DNA of 64,000 nt from Lucinisca nassula (GCA_963580285.1 OY757010.1:151841596-151905595), one strand, 5' to 3'. Positions 6,666 through 18,342 are shown, counted from the stretch's first letter. The notes: generated from the letters alone by a model not told the origin. Numbers and translations are program-made.

Positions 6666-7035
6666 TGTGTATGGACGGATGGCCGGATGGATGTGCGATT
6701 GTAGTGTGTATTAAGCCCTTCACTGATAAGCTCCGGCAATTCGTAGGACCGAGCAATGTTTGTAATATTGCGAGTATTAGCTTTTACTAAAACCTTGGGT
6801 CTTCGCTTAGCACACATCAATCTGAGTAGTCGAAGGATTGGAAAGTCAAATGACAAAGCTATTCGTGTATAAGTATGCCAGTAAATACGGAAATTTGTAT
6901 AATAGTTTCATACATTAGCAAAACTACAATCTTTTACTATGAAAACCACTCGTACAAGGAAACGAAAAATCAGCAGGACAGATGCATATGCGTTCTTTTA
7001 GTGAAAACAAACCGAAATAGATGTACTGTATCATC

Positions 7036-7795
7036 ATAATGTGAACCCAGAAAACTTGTTTATTTTTTATGCGAATAGGGTGTGATAAGATTACGGAAGT
7101 GTTCCGGTCAATCCCGGTTTTTAATCATTATAACAAATAACAATGATGGCCAGTCAATAGAATATAGCATCCAGCCAGTAATGATCTTTTTTTAATGCTT
7201 CTGGAGCAAAAGTAAACGTTAGGCAGTCTACGCCAAGAGGCGTGGACAATATAGACAATGACATGCTAATAGAAAATAACATTCAACTAGTCAAGACCTT
7301 TTGTAAACTGGTTGCTTACAGTTCAGGCTGAGCGCATCTGAGCCGCAGTCTATGATTTTGAGCAAAATATGGGGTTTACATTAGACCAAAGAGAGATAAT
7401 CTGAACAGCCGAGGGAGATAATTTCATCGCGTAGATCTCTTTGAGACGAGTCCAAACACGATCCCCTTCGGATAAAAACAAAGGCCTGTTAGTTTTCGCA
7501 AACATGGTAGATTCGGATCAGACGCCGCACAACATCTGATCAGTGTGTAAACTATTCGCTTACAGTTCAGGGTATAGTCTTCCCTAACTTGATTTATGTC
7601 CAGAACATCACTTAGAGAACGGCCCAATAAACAGACACAATTATATTTGGAGTGTCATGACAAATTTAAACGTGAATGAGATCGGTCAGCTTATTAAGCC
7701 AATCTTGATTATTGTTTTGGGGTTTACGGGTTAGACTGATGCGAAAAGCGTATGAGACCGCGTTTATACGCAGTCTGGTCATCTTATATTGCCGC
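7036..7795. other. No gene seen; unique-looking AT-rich DNA
   Basis: Flank of the element. Two segments resemble each other (ACAGTTCAGG-type at ~7318 and ~7563), but there is no convincing ORF or known repeat. Confidence 0.5.
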
Positions 7796-8132
7796 TATCT
7801 ATCTATCTATCTTCTGATACTGCGTCGGTCACATTTGACCATTACCGCAGGTGTATATTACATACACTCCAGTTTTGCAGGATGAAAGTCTACACAGTAA
7901 TCATGTAATTACGGTAGGGATCTTTAACCTGCACAGGGGATGGTTCTCCCTGCACAGGGGGCCTCCAGTTAACGTCCCGATCCGAAGGACGGTGCACTTA
8001 ATGACATTCATCCCTGCAAATGATGCCAATGGAGCGTGTTCGGACACCGAAATTTTATCGCCGCTGCCGGGGATCGAACCCGGGACCTCTAGCATCAGAG
8101 GCAAGTGCACTAACCACTGAGCTATCACGCTA
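7796..8132 (-). repeat. tRNA-derived SINE with GATA tail
   Basis: Reading the minus strand from 8131: box A TAGCTCAGTGG, box B GGTTCGATCC, a body of ~230 bases containing GACGTTAACTGG, and a (GATA)n tail at 7796-7811. Confidence 0.75.
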
Positions 8133-8510
8133 AAGTTTTACCTTTATAGGTTTTTTCGGTCGCCGGCCCAATACTCGTATCATATCGATAAAAAGTCAAT
8201 GTACCGTGAATGAACCTTCAAGCGCTAACCACTCTTTTGTTTTCTATTTTTTCTTTGTTTGGGTTCAGCAGTCCTGCTAAGGGCAGGTGTTTCCGTGTTA
8301 AGCGGACTGGCACATTTCAGGCTAAAGTCCATTATCAGATGATTTTTTCGCAAGTTGGTTTTGAAAGACAAATACACCTATTCAAACATGTTTACGACAA
8401 AAATATAGAAAAAAAATCTGATAAAAATGATCTATAGCTCAAATAACGACACAGTCCTTGTCACATTTTTTGTATAAAAGAGAGAGAGAGAGAGATGCAT
8501 GCATCGTTTT

Positions 8511-8618
8511 GGCCCCCCGCCCCTCGGGGCTTGAAGAAATAGAGGCTTCCACGAATCGCGCACTGGAAAAACGCTAAGCCCAGGCAAAGCGGTGCGAATC
8601 GGCCCCTCCATAGGTTGT
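8511..8618 (+). repeat. SINE family A, 5' fragment
   Basis: Starts with a GGCCCCCCGCCCCTCGGGG-like head and reaches the GGCAAAGCGGTGCGA block, then is lost. Confidence 0.7.
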
Positions 8619-8944
8619 CGTTTCACCTCGACCTTTTGTTTTCAATTTTTAGTGCCTTTTACGAACAATAGAGACGGATTTTTATTCCGAGTTCACTGAG
8701 CAGCTGGGTTGACCTTTTGTTTAAATTTTAGTGCCTTCACCAAACAATAGAGACGTGGCAAAGGTCATCCCATATGACTGACGCGCCGTGACGTCGTCCC
8801 CGCGCATGCGCAGTCCGTGGGGTTAAAGTTATTCCGAGGTCATCCAATATGGCTGCCGCGCCGACGCGTCGTGACGTCATCCCCGCGCATGCGCAGTCCA
8901 TGAGGCCAAAGCGCCGCCAATACTACTCGTGTTAACGTTATGTG

Positions 8945-9017
8945 TGGTCAGTTTCAGATCTGTATGGAAGCACCATGCAGCCCAATCTGTTTCTTCAAGC
9001 CCCGGGGTGGGGGGGGG
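8945..9017 (-). repeat. SINE family A, 5' fragment
   Basis: Reverse complement of the family head (GCATGGTGCTTCC, CTTGAAGAAACAG). The following 9020-9360 is open in one frame but shows no recognisable protein. Confidence 0.6.
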
Positions 9018-9429
9018 GGCGGAATCGGTTTTATGGAGTCTGTCCATGATTCAACCCTTCTCATGCCGTTAGTCGTATTGGATAATATTCAAAACAATCT
9101 GGTAGAGTCGATAATTAAGAAAATAAACATATTCTGCGCTATGGTGAAGAACAGGGAAGACACCGACACTTTACCCAAGCTACGATATTGTTTTCGGATG
9201 TCATCATTACATGTAGCTGATATAGTCATTAAGGACACGATCAAACATCATACAGACAAACACGGAGAAAACCGTAGCTCCAGTCGGAGTAACAAAAAAA
9301 AAAAAAAACATGAATATAAAATCATTGTACATTCGATCTTGGATTTCCCCGTCTTTTTATGAGTGAGGTGAGACATTAGCGCTCACTCACTCACAAACAC
9401 ACTTAATTACTCACATGCGCGAGCTTACA

Positions 9430-9640
9430 AAGGGAGGTGGAACGCCTCAAACTCATTTTATTGAGCATTTCCAGGCAGGGAGAAGAGGCAAATGATTGGG
9501 TGTGCAGAAACAGAAGAAATAACAACATTCCCCTCTACCACTACCTGCTGCTAGGAAAGCAGGCCTTGTCACAATCAGCTGTACACCCCAGTGACGCAAG
9601 ATACACGTCACCTTCGCCTCACCCAACCAGTACACAACGA
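9430..9640 (-). repeat. Repeat family R (also at 18480, 38300, 52390)
   Basis: Shares the segment with CACCTTCGCCTCACCCAACC with 18757 and 38511, next to a CAGCTG-containing block. An uncharacterised dispersed repeat. Confidence 0.5.
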
Positions 9641-9651
9641 CCACACGCGAC

Positions 9652-9900
9652 CTCCAGTAACCGCTTAGAAGGTCTAAGCCTGCCAAGGCAAAGTGGTGCA
9701 AGTCGGGCCGTCCATGCATATAAATCTTGTTGGTTTCATTGGGCGACAGGGCTTGAGATGTAATTTCATCTCAATGTCGGGTAACAGTCCGACAAAATTG
9801 GAATCAACACTTCCAAAATCAAACCTAAATAGTGTTGCGAGGACGTTAAATCTCAAATCAATCAATCAATCAATCAATCAATCCAAAAAAAAAAAAAAAA
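9652..9900 (+). repeat. SINE family A, 5'-truncated, with (CAAT)n and poly-A tail
   Basis: Contains the family body (GGGCTTGAGATGT...ATTTCATCTCAATGTCGGGT) and the GACGTTAAA end followed by CAAT repeats and A16. Confidence 0.85.
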
Positions 9901-9934
9901 CTTCTTTGTACTTCATCGATTTTGATATCGAGAA

Positions 9935-10679
9935 TCTTACACAAATGGTCCTTTCATATGAAAGTTACGAAACGGGCCTTCGAATTGGATTTTAAATAGG
10001 ATTTTATTGCCTTTACCTTGACCATTTGCCCAACCAATGTACATCGTTGACATACGTTACAGAGGCTCACGCCAAAATAGTTAATATATACATTTCAAGT
10101 GTAAAACCTATTGTAAACCTATACGCCTGTTCATACTTCCATGAACGCATCGAATCACATGGTTTTCAATGACGTCAAGTGTCGCAAGTCTACACCCTAA
10201 ACCATGGTTCTCTATGATCTCAATGGGCGTTGACGACGACAATGCTGTTCCGTTCTTTGTAGAAAAAAACAGCGTGTAAATGTTTTTCAGCTTTAACAGT
10301 TTGCCTTATAAGAATTTTTTCGCCGAGTGATGAGGAAAAAAAGAATGTAAATATAAGAAATATTTTTCGGATGTTCATGAAGGTATGAACGACAGCGGGT
10401 CGCTAGTAAAGTTTATATGAACCCCTTCAGAGTTCATTTACTTTGCAGGTGACCCTGTTCGTTTATACTTTCATGAACAGCAGAAAAACAAGTCATTTCA
10501 TAAATGCACGTGGCGTCATACTATTAATCATGACAATGAATACAAAGACGGCATATGAACGTTGTGAACAGTGTATGCGTAAAACTAGCAGGGCATAAGC
10601 GTAGGAACATGGACCCGATGTGCCACAGGATCAGTTTTTAACTAACAGACAAAAGTGATATGCGTCGACACCCCCCCCC

Positions 10680-10734
<55 letters not shown>

Positions 10735-10736
10735 AC

Positions 10737-10805
<69 letters not shown>

Positions 10806-11080
10806 ACAAAAACAACCAAGTCATTTAGGATCCCCTCTCACATATAATAACCTTCCCGCACCAAACAATTAATTATTGCCCTGTCACCAGTATTATATAG
10901 AGGGTCTTACACGAGTGGTCATTTCATATGCAATTTATGAAACGAGCCTTTGGCGAGTTTCATAAAATTTATATGAAGTGACCACGAGTGTAAGATTCTG
11001 TTTATCATATGGCCACTTGAAATAAGATTTTATTGCCATCAAATTTGACACTTTGCTTCACAGAAAATGCATGGTTGACA
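9935..11080. repeat. Foldback-type repeats plus family M11
   Basis: 10903-11010 is an inverted repeat (TCTTACACGAGTGGTCA... and its complement), related to 9935-10060. 10100-10560 matches 31790-32180 in reverse orientation (CATACTTTCATGAACAGC, ACAGCGTGTAAATG). Confidence 0.6.
10671..10803 (+). repeat. (CA)n microsatellite in two blocks
   Basis: C10 followed by CA repeats, a CTGACAAAA spacer, then more CA repeats ending in the same spacer. Confidence 0.95.
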
Positions 11081-11219
11081 TGGACGTCGTCATGACGTTA
11101 CGTCATCCCGCTAAAGTGTTATTACCCGTGTGGTCTAACGATTTTTATTACACGACATTATCCACTGCTTATCAAAAAACGTCATATGATAAACAGTATT
11201 ATGTAAAAGGAAGTGTTTA

Positions 11220-11395
11220 CACATCTCTGTTCGTCGCACACTTTGACACATCAAGGGAGAAATACAGCCCAGCACCTATATGGCAAGTAGACTTGTCCCA
11301 CAGGGAGGAAAAAAAAATGGGCGGATCGGGATTCGAACCCGGGACCTCTCGCATATCAAGAAAACACTCTACCGTTTGAGCTACCGAGCATCACT
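11220..11395 (-). repeat. tRNA-derived SINE (second type)
   Basis: Minus-strand head GGTAGCTCAAACGGTAGAGTG with box B GGTTCGAATCC, then a CCCTGTGGGACAAG body. Confidence 0.65.
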
Positions 11396-11995
11396 AGAAC
11401 AAATAAAAGGACTAAGGTTTGCCGTTATTGATATATACATTCATGTGTCAAGGTCAAATCTTAAAAGTTAAGGTACCTGCCTGGGTTACCTTAAATGTTT
11501 AAGTATTTTCTTTGTTTAAGTATCGACTTAAACGAACGAATTTCTTTGTAGTTCACTTTATACACCAGTTAAGTAAATACTTAGTTTAAGTAGGCACTTA
11601 AAATTTAAGTACGCATTGTAATCCTGGGCCCAGGTGTTGTTTCCTTGAGCAAGAGACTTTATCCACATTGCTTTGTATTGGTTTCTACCCAGGAAAAAAG
11701 AGGGCCAGCACTTGTTTACTAAACAATGAGTTACTCTCTACAAATAACGTCGATTATGATGATTATTATTATTATTATTTAAACCTCAATTCAAAAAAAA
11801 CAAACAAACAAGCAAATAACTTGTTTCCTCAATTGAAAAGATTTCTCGATGAAACTGCGGAGTCGCTTTAGTAGAATTCAACAGCTCTATAAATTTTAGC
11901 ATATTTACCTCTAAGATGCCGAGAAAAACTGCATCTGAAAATGTTTATGTCGATTGTTGAATCTGCTTGCAATTTTTTTTAAAAAGATGCATACA

Positions 11996-12063
11996 GACAA
12001 ACAATGTGGATCCAGATCAGACTGCTCATAGAAGAGCAGTCTGATTTGGGTCTACACTTATTG
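11996..12063. repeat. Palindromic repeat family M4
   Basis: AACAATGTGGATCCAGATCAGACTG-type arms facing each other around a short loop. Other copies lie at ~22245, 39935, 40870 and 49200. Confidence 0.65.
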
Positions 12064-12173
12064 CAACAATAACTTTTATTAAGTAACCGGCAGACGACAA
12101 AGCAGACGACAATTGTTGTGATAGGTATTTTAAAGGTGACACTGCTTTTCTTTTTTGTCTGGCCTTGTCTTAC

Positions 12174-12317
12174 CTCTTTCTGAATACAGCATGAAAACGG
12201 AACTGAGCAGTATTCGCCAAAGTTTAGGGTGTTCGTTCCTGACGAACAATTGAAATAACGGTTGATCGACCAGTCTTTGTAGCCCTCGTCATCATTGCTG
12301 GTGCCACAACAGCCCAA
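12174..12317 (-). CDS. Tetraspanin exon: large extracellular loop
   Basis: An exon of 144 nt, 48 codons, phase 0 on both sides. The acceptor is TTATTTCAG at 12318 and the donor GTAAGACAAG after 12174. The peptide starts LGCCG and contains SVPFSCC, the two diagnostic tetraspanin motifs (CCG and PxSCC); six cysteines are visible. It follows the exon ending DDIQLE (20476) in frame, giving the family pattern D-x-x-Q-x-x-L-x-CCG. Tetraspanins are four-pass membrane scaffolds. The TM4 exon, expected at lower coordinates, was not found, and the virus-like element lies in that direction. Confidence 0.85.
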
Positions 12318-12347
12318 CTGAAATAAGAAATAGAAAATATGATAATT

Positions 12348-12533
12348 GAGCCAGCGCACGAAAAAACATACAATAAGACAAGTGCGCCCAGCGAAGAATC
12401 AGATCAGCCTGCCCATCCATATAGTCTAACCAGAGACTTCTCTTGCTGCCCTTAGTTATCCTTAGAGCGCATAGCGTAGACACTGATCAGACTGCGCGGA
12501 TGTCTTATTATAGGTTTTGTCGTGCGCTGGCTC
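12348..12533. mobile_element. MITE family M3 (GAGCCAGCGCA ends)
   Basis: Terminal inverted repeats GAGCCAGCGCACGA and its complement, flanked by AATT on both sides. Confidence 0.7.
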
Positions 12534-12779
12534 AATTCGTATTCCCTTGAACCAGCTTAGAGGCTTGGGATGGGAACATGACCATTTTTTCCAGAGAACA
12601 GGGGGACATTGGCAAATAATTTTCGGGAGCAGACAACGGAAACTTTAGAAATCATTTTTCGGGAGCAATGGAACATGGCCGCTTATTTTAGGAAACTTTA
12701 AAAAAAACAAGGACACATGGTACTCGCCTCAGACGACCGGTTAGCTAACGTAAAACCTGATTTACCTGGAAACGAGTCG

Positions 12780-12990
12780 TCTCATCAGGGTCTACACTGA
12801 TTGTTAAAATCTGTATAATATTTGTATTTAAGCTTTGCAGATCTAATCGTTTGTTTAAGAGTTACAGACATTAACCCTTAATATGACAATCACAAGAATT
12901 GTTGTCTGCTGGTTACTTTATTTGCTGCATTGCTGCAGTGTACACCCAGATCAGACTGGTCTTCTAGGAGCAGTTTAATCAGGTCCATTC
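12780..12990. repeat. M4-like inverted repeat, degenerate
   Basis: CATCAGGGTCTACACTG near 12785 and TGTACACCCAGATCAGACTG near 12940 are related and oppositely oriented. Confidence 0.45.
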
Positions 12991-14723
12991 TGCCTGTATG
13001 CGAAATATATGTTCAAAATACTTGCAAGAATAAGCAGCAGACAACATAAACAGGCTACATTTTCAGATGCAGTTTTTCTTGGTATCTAAAGGGTTAAAGA
13101 TGCAGGTGAAACCGACGACACAGAACCCTTCAATTATCGTTTCCTTTTTTTCGTCTGCTGGTCACTATAAAAACCATCAGCATTTGAAATATGAAAGCCC
13201 TATCATTTACCAATCAAAAGTTATGGCCAATGTTAATGTTTTTAAAAATGTTGAAAAAATTAGGTCAAAGGTCAACTTTGGTCACTAGATCAAAAATTAT
13301 GGTACCACTGGAAAGGTCTTGTGATAAGGTATACACATGTGAAATATGAAAGCTCTGTCTATTACCATTCAAAAGTTATGCCCAATGTTAAGGTTTTTGT
13401 AGACAGACAAACGGTCAAACGGACAAACAGACAGACAGACCAAAAACTATATGCCCCCACGAATCTAGATTCCGGGGGCATAAAAAGAATACAAAGTGGA
13501 ACCGATACCTCTTTGGCCACCGCCTTCAGCATTCTATTACTAATAGCGTCGGGTCATGTTGACTTTTCTTATTTTAGTTCTGGTGGCCATCTTGTTCATC
13601 AGAGCAGAACAATTTTAGTAATTTTTGTAGGGAGCCATCTAGGCAATACTCCCGTGAAGAATCAAAATGAATTAAGGGTTTAGGAGGAATATGCATTTGA
13701 CGTGTTTCTATTATCTGATTTGGTGGCCAGTTTTCTAATTTTGGAAGAGGGTCACCTAAGCAACATTCCTGTGAAGTTTGGATGAAATCGGCCCATAGGT
13801 ACAGGAGGAGATGTCTTTTAATTTCTTTCTATTTTAGCTCTGGTGGCCATCTTGTTCAGTGGAGCAGAACACTTTAAGCTATTTTGCCAGAGAGCCCTTT
13901 AGGCGACATTCCCGTTTGAATCAAACTGACAAAAACTGTTAAGGACGTTTACATCTAAAGCATTTTTTACGTTATTTCTGTTTTTAGCTCGGCATGGCGA
14001 TCATTTTGCTAATCATAGCTCACCCGTTTTATTTATATCCGTAGAGGGTCACCTTAGGAATATTCCTATTTTCAATGAAATATTCCTAGTTTTAATGAAA
14101 TTGGCCAAACGGTATAGGAACTGTTGACGTTTAAAGATTTCTCTTTCTTCAGCATTAGAGCGCAACGATTTTAGCAATTTTGGTAGGGAGCTACGTAGGT
14201 GACATTCCTGTGAAGTTTGAATCAAATTGGACCAAGGAATTAGGAGTGTGGGGCGCCGTTTTACTATTTAATCCGTATTTATAGATATCCATAAATCGAT
14301 TTATGGATATCCATAAATCAGCCGAATAATGGATATCCATAATTCGAATTATGAATATCCATAAATAGAATTTTGGATATCCATAATTCGATTAATGGAT
14401 ATAATTTATTCAGATCGATTTATGGATATCCATAATTCGATTTATGGATATCCATAATTCGACTTATGGATATCCATAATTCGATTTATGGATATCCATT
14501 ATTCCTCTGATTTATGGATATCCATATTTCGAATTATGGATATCCATAATTCGATATATGGATATCCATAAGTCAGATCAATTAATAGATATCCATAATT
14601 CGAATTATGGATATCCATAAATCGCTGCCAAAACTTTTGGTGTAATGATTTCTCCCTAAGACACGTGGTTGTTTATTGTAAAAATCGTCAAAATTTTCAA
14701 GGTCTTCATTATCGCTGGAGATT

Positions 14724-14902
14724 ATGGCCAGACAAAGGGACCTCTCTGCCGTGCACCCTTTTCAGCCCGTAAAGCTTCCAAAGCAACGGACGCCATACGC
14801 TGAACGCCCACCATGTGTGCAGTTAAATTCCGACCAAAGCATCCGGTCCTTCTGGAATCACCCCTACGAGGACTGCGCACCTAAGGACACTGAAAGTCGG
14901 AC
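14724..14902 (+). CDS. Candidate captured exon inside M1
   Basis: ATG in good context (ATTATGG), 59 codons plus two bases, composition like a real protein (FWNHPYEDC), and a GTAAGA donor-like site at 14903. No family recognised. It may be a gene fragment picked up by the element or a chance ORF. Confidence 0.3.
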
Positions 14903-15052
14903 GTAAGATTATACTCGTAATGATCCAAACAGGCAATCCGTGTATTCTTTCTGGAGAAAAATACGCATGGTCGTTATATAAAGTATTAATATATACTCAT
15001 ATAATACTCTACTTGAGGTGTATGGAGTACCAGGCAGATTCAGATATATCTC

Positions 15053-15292
15053 CTGGCCCCCGCCCATTGGGGCTTGGAGAAACAGATTTGGCTGCATGAG
15101 CTGAGGGTACTGGTAAATCGTTAAGAAGGTCTAAACCTGTACAAACAAAGTCGTACGAGTCTATGGGCGACAGGAATTGAGATGTCATTTCATCTCAATG
15201 AAGGCTTGATGCCCAACATAATTGGAAGCAACGTCTCCAAAATGACCTAAATAGTATTGAAACCACAATAGCTAAACCCCAAATCAAACAAA
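15053..15292 (+). repeat. SINE family A, diverged, inside M1
   Basis: Head GGCCCCCGCCCATTGGGGC and end AAATCAAACAAAAC. Several internal losses. Confidence 0.75.
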
Positions 15293-16058
15293 ACGTATCT
15301 CTCCTACACCATAGGACACCACTAAGCCTACCCTACATCATACCTCCACCTCAATCCCGGCTTTTATTTCACACCTAAATCGGAAACCAGACGGCAATAG
15401 TCGTGTTTTTTTTTTTGTTTTGTTTTTTTTTTTTTTGCAAAGGGAGGTTTATTTGTAGAGGAGAATTATGGATATCCATAATTCGATTTATGGATATCCA
15501 TAAATCAGCCGAATAATGGATATCCATTATTCGAATGAAGGATATCTAAATTCGATTTATGGATATCCATATTTCGATCTAAATTAATGATATCCATAAA
15601 TCGATTTATGGATATCCATAATTCGATTTATGGATATCCATAATTTGATTTATCGATATCAATAAATCAGCCCAATAATGGATATCCATAATTCGATTTA
15701 TGGATATCAATAAATCGAATAATGGATATCCATTATTCGATTAATGGATATCATTAATTCAGTTCGATTTATGGATATCCATAATTCGAATTATGGATAT
15801 CCATAAATAATTATGAATATCCATAAATAATAATGGACATCCATAATTCGAATTTTGGCTATCCATAATTCGATTTATGGATATCCATAAATAATTATGG
15901 ATATCTATAAATACGGATTAAATAGTTAAACGGCGCCCCATATAGGACGAGTTCTCTTTTAAAGTATTTTTTTTTCTATTTTAAGCTCTGGTGGCCATTT
16001 TGCTCATTGGAGCGGAACCATTTTTTTTATTTTGGTTGAGGGTCACCGAAGCAACATT

Positions 16059-16276
16059 GTTAACCGCTTAGAGGATCAAAGCCTGCCCAGGCAAAGCGGT
16101 GCGCGCGAGTCGGACCGTCCATGCTTATAAACCCTATTGGTTTCATTGGGCGACAGGGCTTGAGATGTCATTTCATCTCAATGTCGGGTAAAAGTCCCAC
16201 AAAAGTGGAAGCAACGTCTCCAAAATGACCTTAACAGTGTTGACGGGGACGTTAAACCTCAAATCAAACAAACAAA
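16059..16276 (+). repeat. SINE family A, 5'-truncated
   Basis: From ACCGCTTAGAGGAT to AAATCAAACAAACAAA; near consensus. Confidence 0.9.
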
Positions 16277-17078
16277 AACTTCACCGGAGTGGACCGATTT
16301 TAGCTGTTTTGGTAGGGAGCCATACAGGCAAAATTCCAGTTAAGTTTGAATCAAACTGGCCCACCCAAACATTTAAAGCGGAAGATTCAATTTGTAATAT
16401 ATATTATGGGAAATAGTTTGTGAAATTTTATTTTGGCAAAAAGCTCTCTTTCTGTAGCTTCTGCTGCTGAAATGACCACAAGTATGTCCATTTTTTTAAT
16501 GATTTATTTTTTTCAGTTCGACTGAAATAATTATTTAGAAAGTTGGTTCAACCAACTTGTCACGACTGTTTAACCCATTAATGAGACCATTTAATCCATT
16601 TATGACAGACACAATCATAGAATTATCAATCCAATATCTTTGGACAGGCTCAATTCCAATTATACATTCGTCCAGTTTGACGTAAGTCACAAAACTTTCC
16701 TTACCTTGAGCAAACAGTGAAGACTCAGGTAAGTTGCTGTGCCCCGCGGCGTCTGATCTGGATCTCCAATGTTTGCCAATGTCCCTTGTGTGTGTGTTTG
16801 TGTGTAGGTATATATTAGTTACAACGCATGACATATCAAACCAAATGTATTCAGATTAAATCTACTGTTCAAATCGCTATATGTATCAACGTAATTAGAG
16901 AGAGATCAGAAGGTCATCGCTTCAATGAAAACGTGGTACCCGTCGTAAAACTAATGAGACCACTTTACACAAATTAAGCTTTTTTTAACCTTTTCAATTA
17001 AGTCCAAATATACTGAACCAGCAAATATGAAATATGCACAGAAGGAAAAAAAGAACCAAATGTGTCAAGTTTATTAAA

Positions 17079-17432
17079 TACAGTCAAACTTCAATGGCTC
17101 GAACACCTTTAGGACAATGTTAATCTGTTCGAGACAGGGGTAGTTCGAGCCACTGAGGGTTACTTCCAGGAGGCATAACGGGGTTAATTTTGGGACATCT
17201 TTTCGGTGTTCCACAATAAAAATGTATGCTGTGTGTACTCATTAGAGTCGCTTCGACGAAGCGATTCTAATGAGTACACACAGCATACATTTGCAAGATA
17301 AAAGTCGAAAATGTCCTTAATTATCCAACACTACTTCTAATGTAGAGGAATTCCCTGGGGACTCAAAAACGGGTTCGACTCAGCCATGGTAAACGAGCCA
17401 TCGGTGTTCGAGCCATCGAAGTTCTACTGTAT
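17079..17432. mobile_element. MITE family M7
   Basis: Ends ACAGTCAAACTTCAATGGC and complement GCCATCGAAGTTCTACTGT. It contains a 60-bp palindrome (TGTGTGTACTCATTAGA...) at 17231-17292. Confidence 0.75.
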
Positions 17433-17821
17433 GTATGAAATTTACATTTGCGTTTGTAAATAATCTATGTAAAAAAAACAAAAACAACAACAAAAAAAAA
17501 AAACATATATCTGACCAGCAAACTGTGACTTTTTACGGCTAGAGCCGATTTATTTCGATTCTAACACACCAAGAATTAATTGATAATAATGTTGTTTCCT
17601 TCAAATTCTCCAAACCTTTCGATATTGTTTGAAGAAATCCCACCGGCAAAATCATTTAGTGAAACAAATGCCTTTAAAAGTTCTTTTGTAACACTTCACT
17701 TTTGATGCGAGAAAGTGACGTTACACCGTCTAACGTCAAAGAATTTAGGAGCGGCGTCATAAAACTGCGGCTCATGATTCGCCACGCTCTTCTTCCATGT
17801 GATATATCCAGAATAAACCAC

Positions 17822-17941
17822 CACAGCAGGCACATGACGTAAATGTAACGTCACATCGACGTCGGTACAATGCCATGACGTTTACGCAACGTTGCACCGA
17901 CGTTGATTTGGCGTTGCCCTAGCGACTTGTGCCTGCTGGGA
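17822..17941. mobile_element. MITE family M2, ACGT-rich
   Basis: Ends CAGCAGGCACA and TGTGCCTGCTGG, with many AACGTC/TGACGT motifs between. Four other copies. Confidence 0.8.
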
Positions 17942-18184
17942 CAGTTCCTTTCCATTGCCCACATAGGCGTGCTGTGTTAGAATAAGCACTTTTATCATAT
18001 GAAGTCGCGTCTGAGAATGTAATAACGCCATGTAATAAATTTGATAATCCACTAGTGGATTAAATATGCAAATTAGTTAGATACGCCCCGTAACGTTACA
18101 TCTACGGTGTCCTTAACGACGTCGAATTTACTAATGGCGGAATATTGACATTTTTGTTAAACAATCGTGATTTAAATACGTGAT

Positions 18185-18342
18185 AAATAGAATCTTGCAT
18201 CCGTGCTCATATATTATTGAATTTATTAAACGAGTTGAGGAATAGGCATAAAATGCTCGGCAAGCCTCGCATTTTATCCCTTTTCCTCAACTCGTTTAAT
18301 AAATTCAATAAAACACGAGCACTCATGTAAGATCCTCTATTT
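18185..18342. mobile_element. Foldback element (158 bp)
   Basis: Two long arms (TTATTGAATTTATTAAACGA and complement) around a ~35-base loop; arms extend to AAATAGAATCTT/GATCCTCTATTT. Confidence 0.75.

Larger units (their letters stand above)
1..7035. mobile_element. Polinton/adintovirus-like element with long terminal inverted repeats
   Basis: The first ~1240 bases recur in reverse complement at about 5334-7035. The match begins at base 3 on the left and ends near 7033 on the right. The unique core of ~4.1 kb carries a packaging ATPase, an adenain-like protease, a PC4-like protein, a BIR protein, small ORFs and a tRNA-like gene. ATPase plus adenain-type protease inside long inverted repeats is the signature of Polinton/Maverick elements and adintoviruses. 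Plus-strand genes fill the left and centre, and the minus-strand BIR and zinc-finger genes come in from the right. No B-family polymerase, retroviral-type integrase or capsid ORF is present, and there is no room for them, so this is a reduced or non-autonomous copy. The left outer boundary and any left target duplication lie outside the window. Confidence 0.85.
5334..7035 (-). repeat. Right terminal inverted repeat
   Basis: Reverse complement of the left repeat with point differences. It is ~460 bases longer, nearly all of it in the TATG/TG microsatellite. The outer end reads into unrelated sequence after about 7033. Confidence 0.9.
14249..15940. mobile_element. Non-autonomous element M1 with ATGGATATCCAT palindrome arrays
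   Basis: Ends TGGGGCGCCGTTTTACTATT and its near-perfect inverse (AATAGTTAAACGGCGCCCCA). Inside each end is an array of the 12-bp palindrome ATGGATATCCAT spaced by AATTCG/AAATCG (14280-14625 and 15465-15915). The centre carries a possible exon (14724) and a SINE. Confidence 0.8.
13060..16400 (+). repeat. Degenerate tandem array, twice interrupted
   Basis: A unit containing CTCTGGTGGCCATCTTGTTC and AGGGAGCCATCTAGGCAA recurs near 13572, 13835, 13990, 14150, 15985 and 16305. The array is split by the palindrome element at 14249-15940 and by a SINE at 16059-16276. Confidence 0.65.

Noticed and set aside
5807..6704. ORFs up to 230 codons in the right TIR
   Set aside because: Pure TATG/TG microsatellite translation; present in several frames at once.
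7850..8128. ORFs with PGIEPGTSS or VPGSIPGSGD peptides
   Set aside because: These are well-known translations of tRNA-derived SINE box B, not proteins.
8940..9362. 140-codon ORF starting in a SINE fragment
   Set aside because: The start is SINE-derived and the rest ends in a poly-Lys run from an A tract; no recognisable domain.
10631..10824. Cys/Val repeat ORFs
   Set aside because: Translation of the (CA)n microsatellite.
14280..15915. CRISPR-like array
   Set aside because: Regular short palindromes but no unique spacers, eukaryotic context, and element-type termini.
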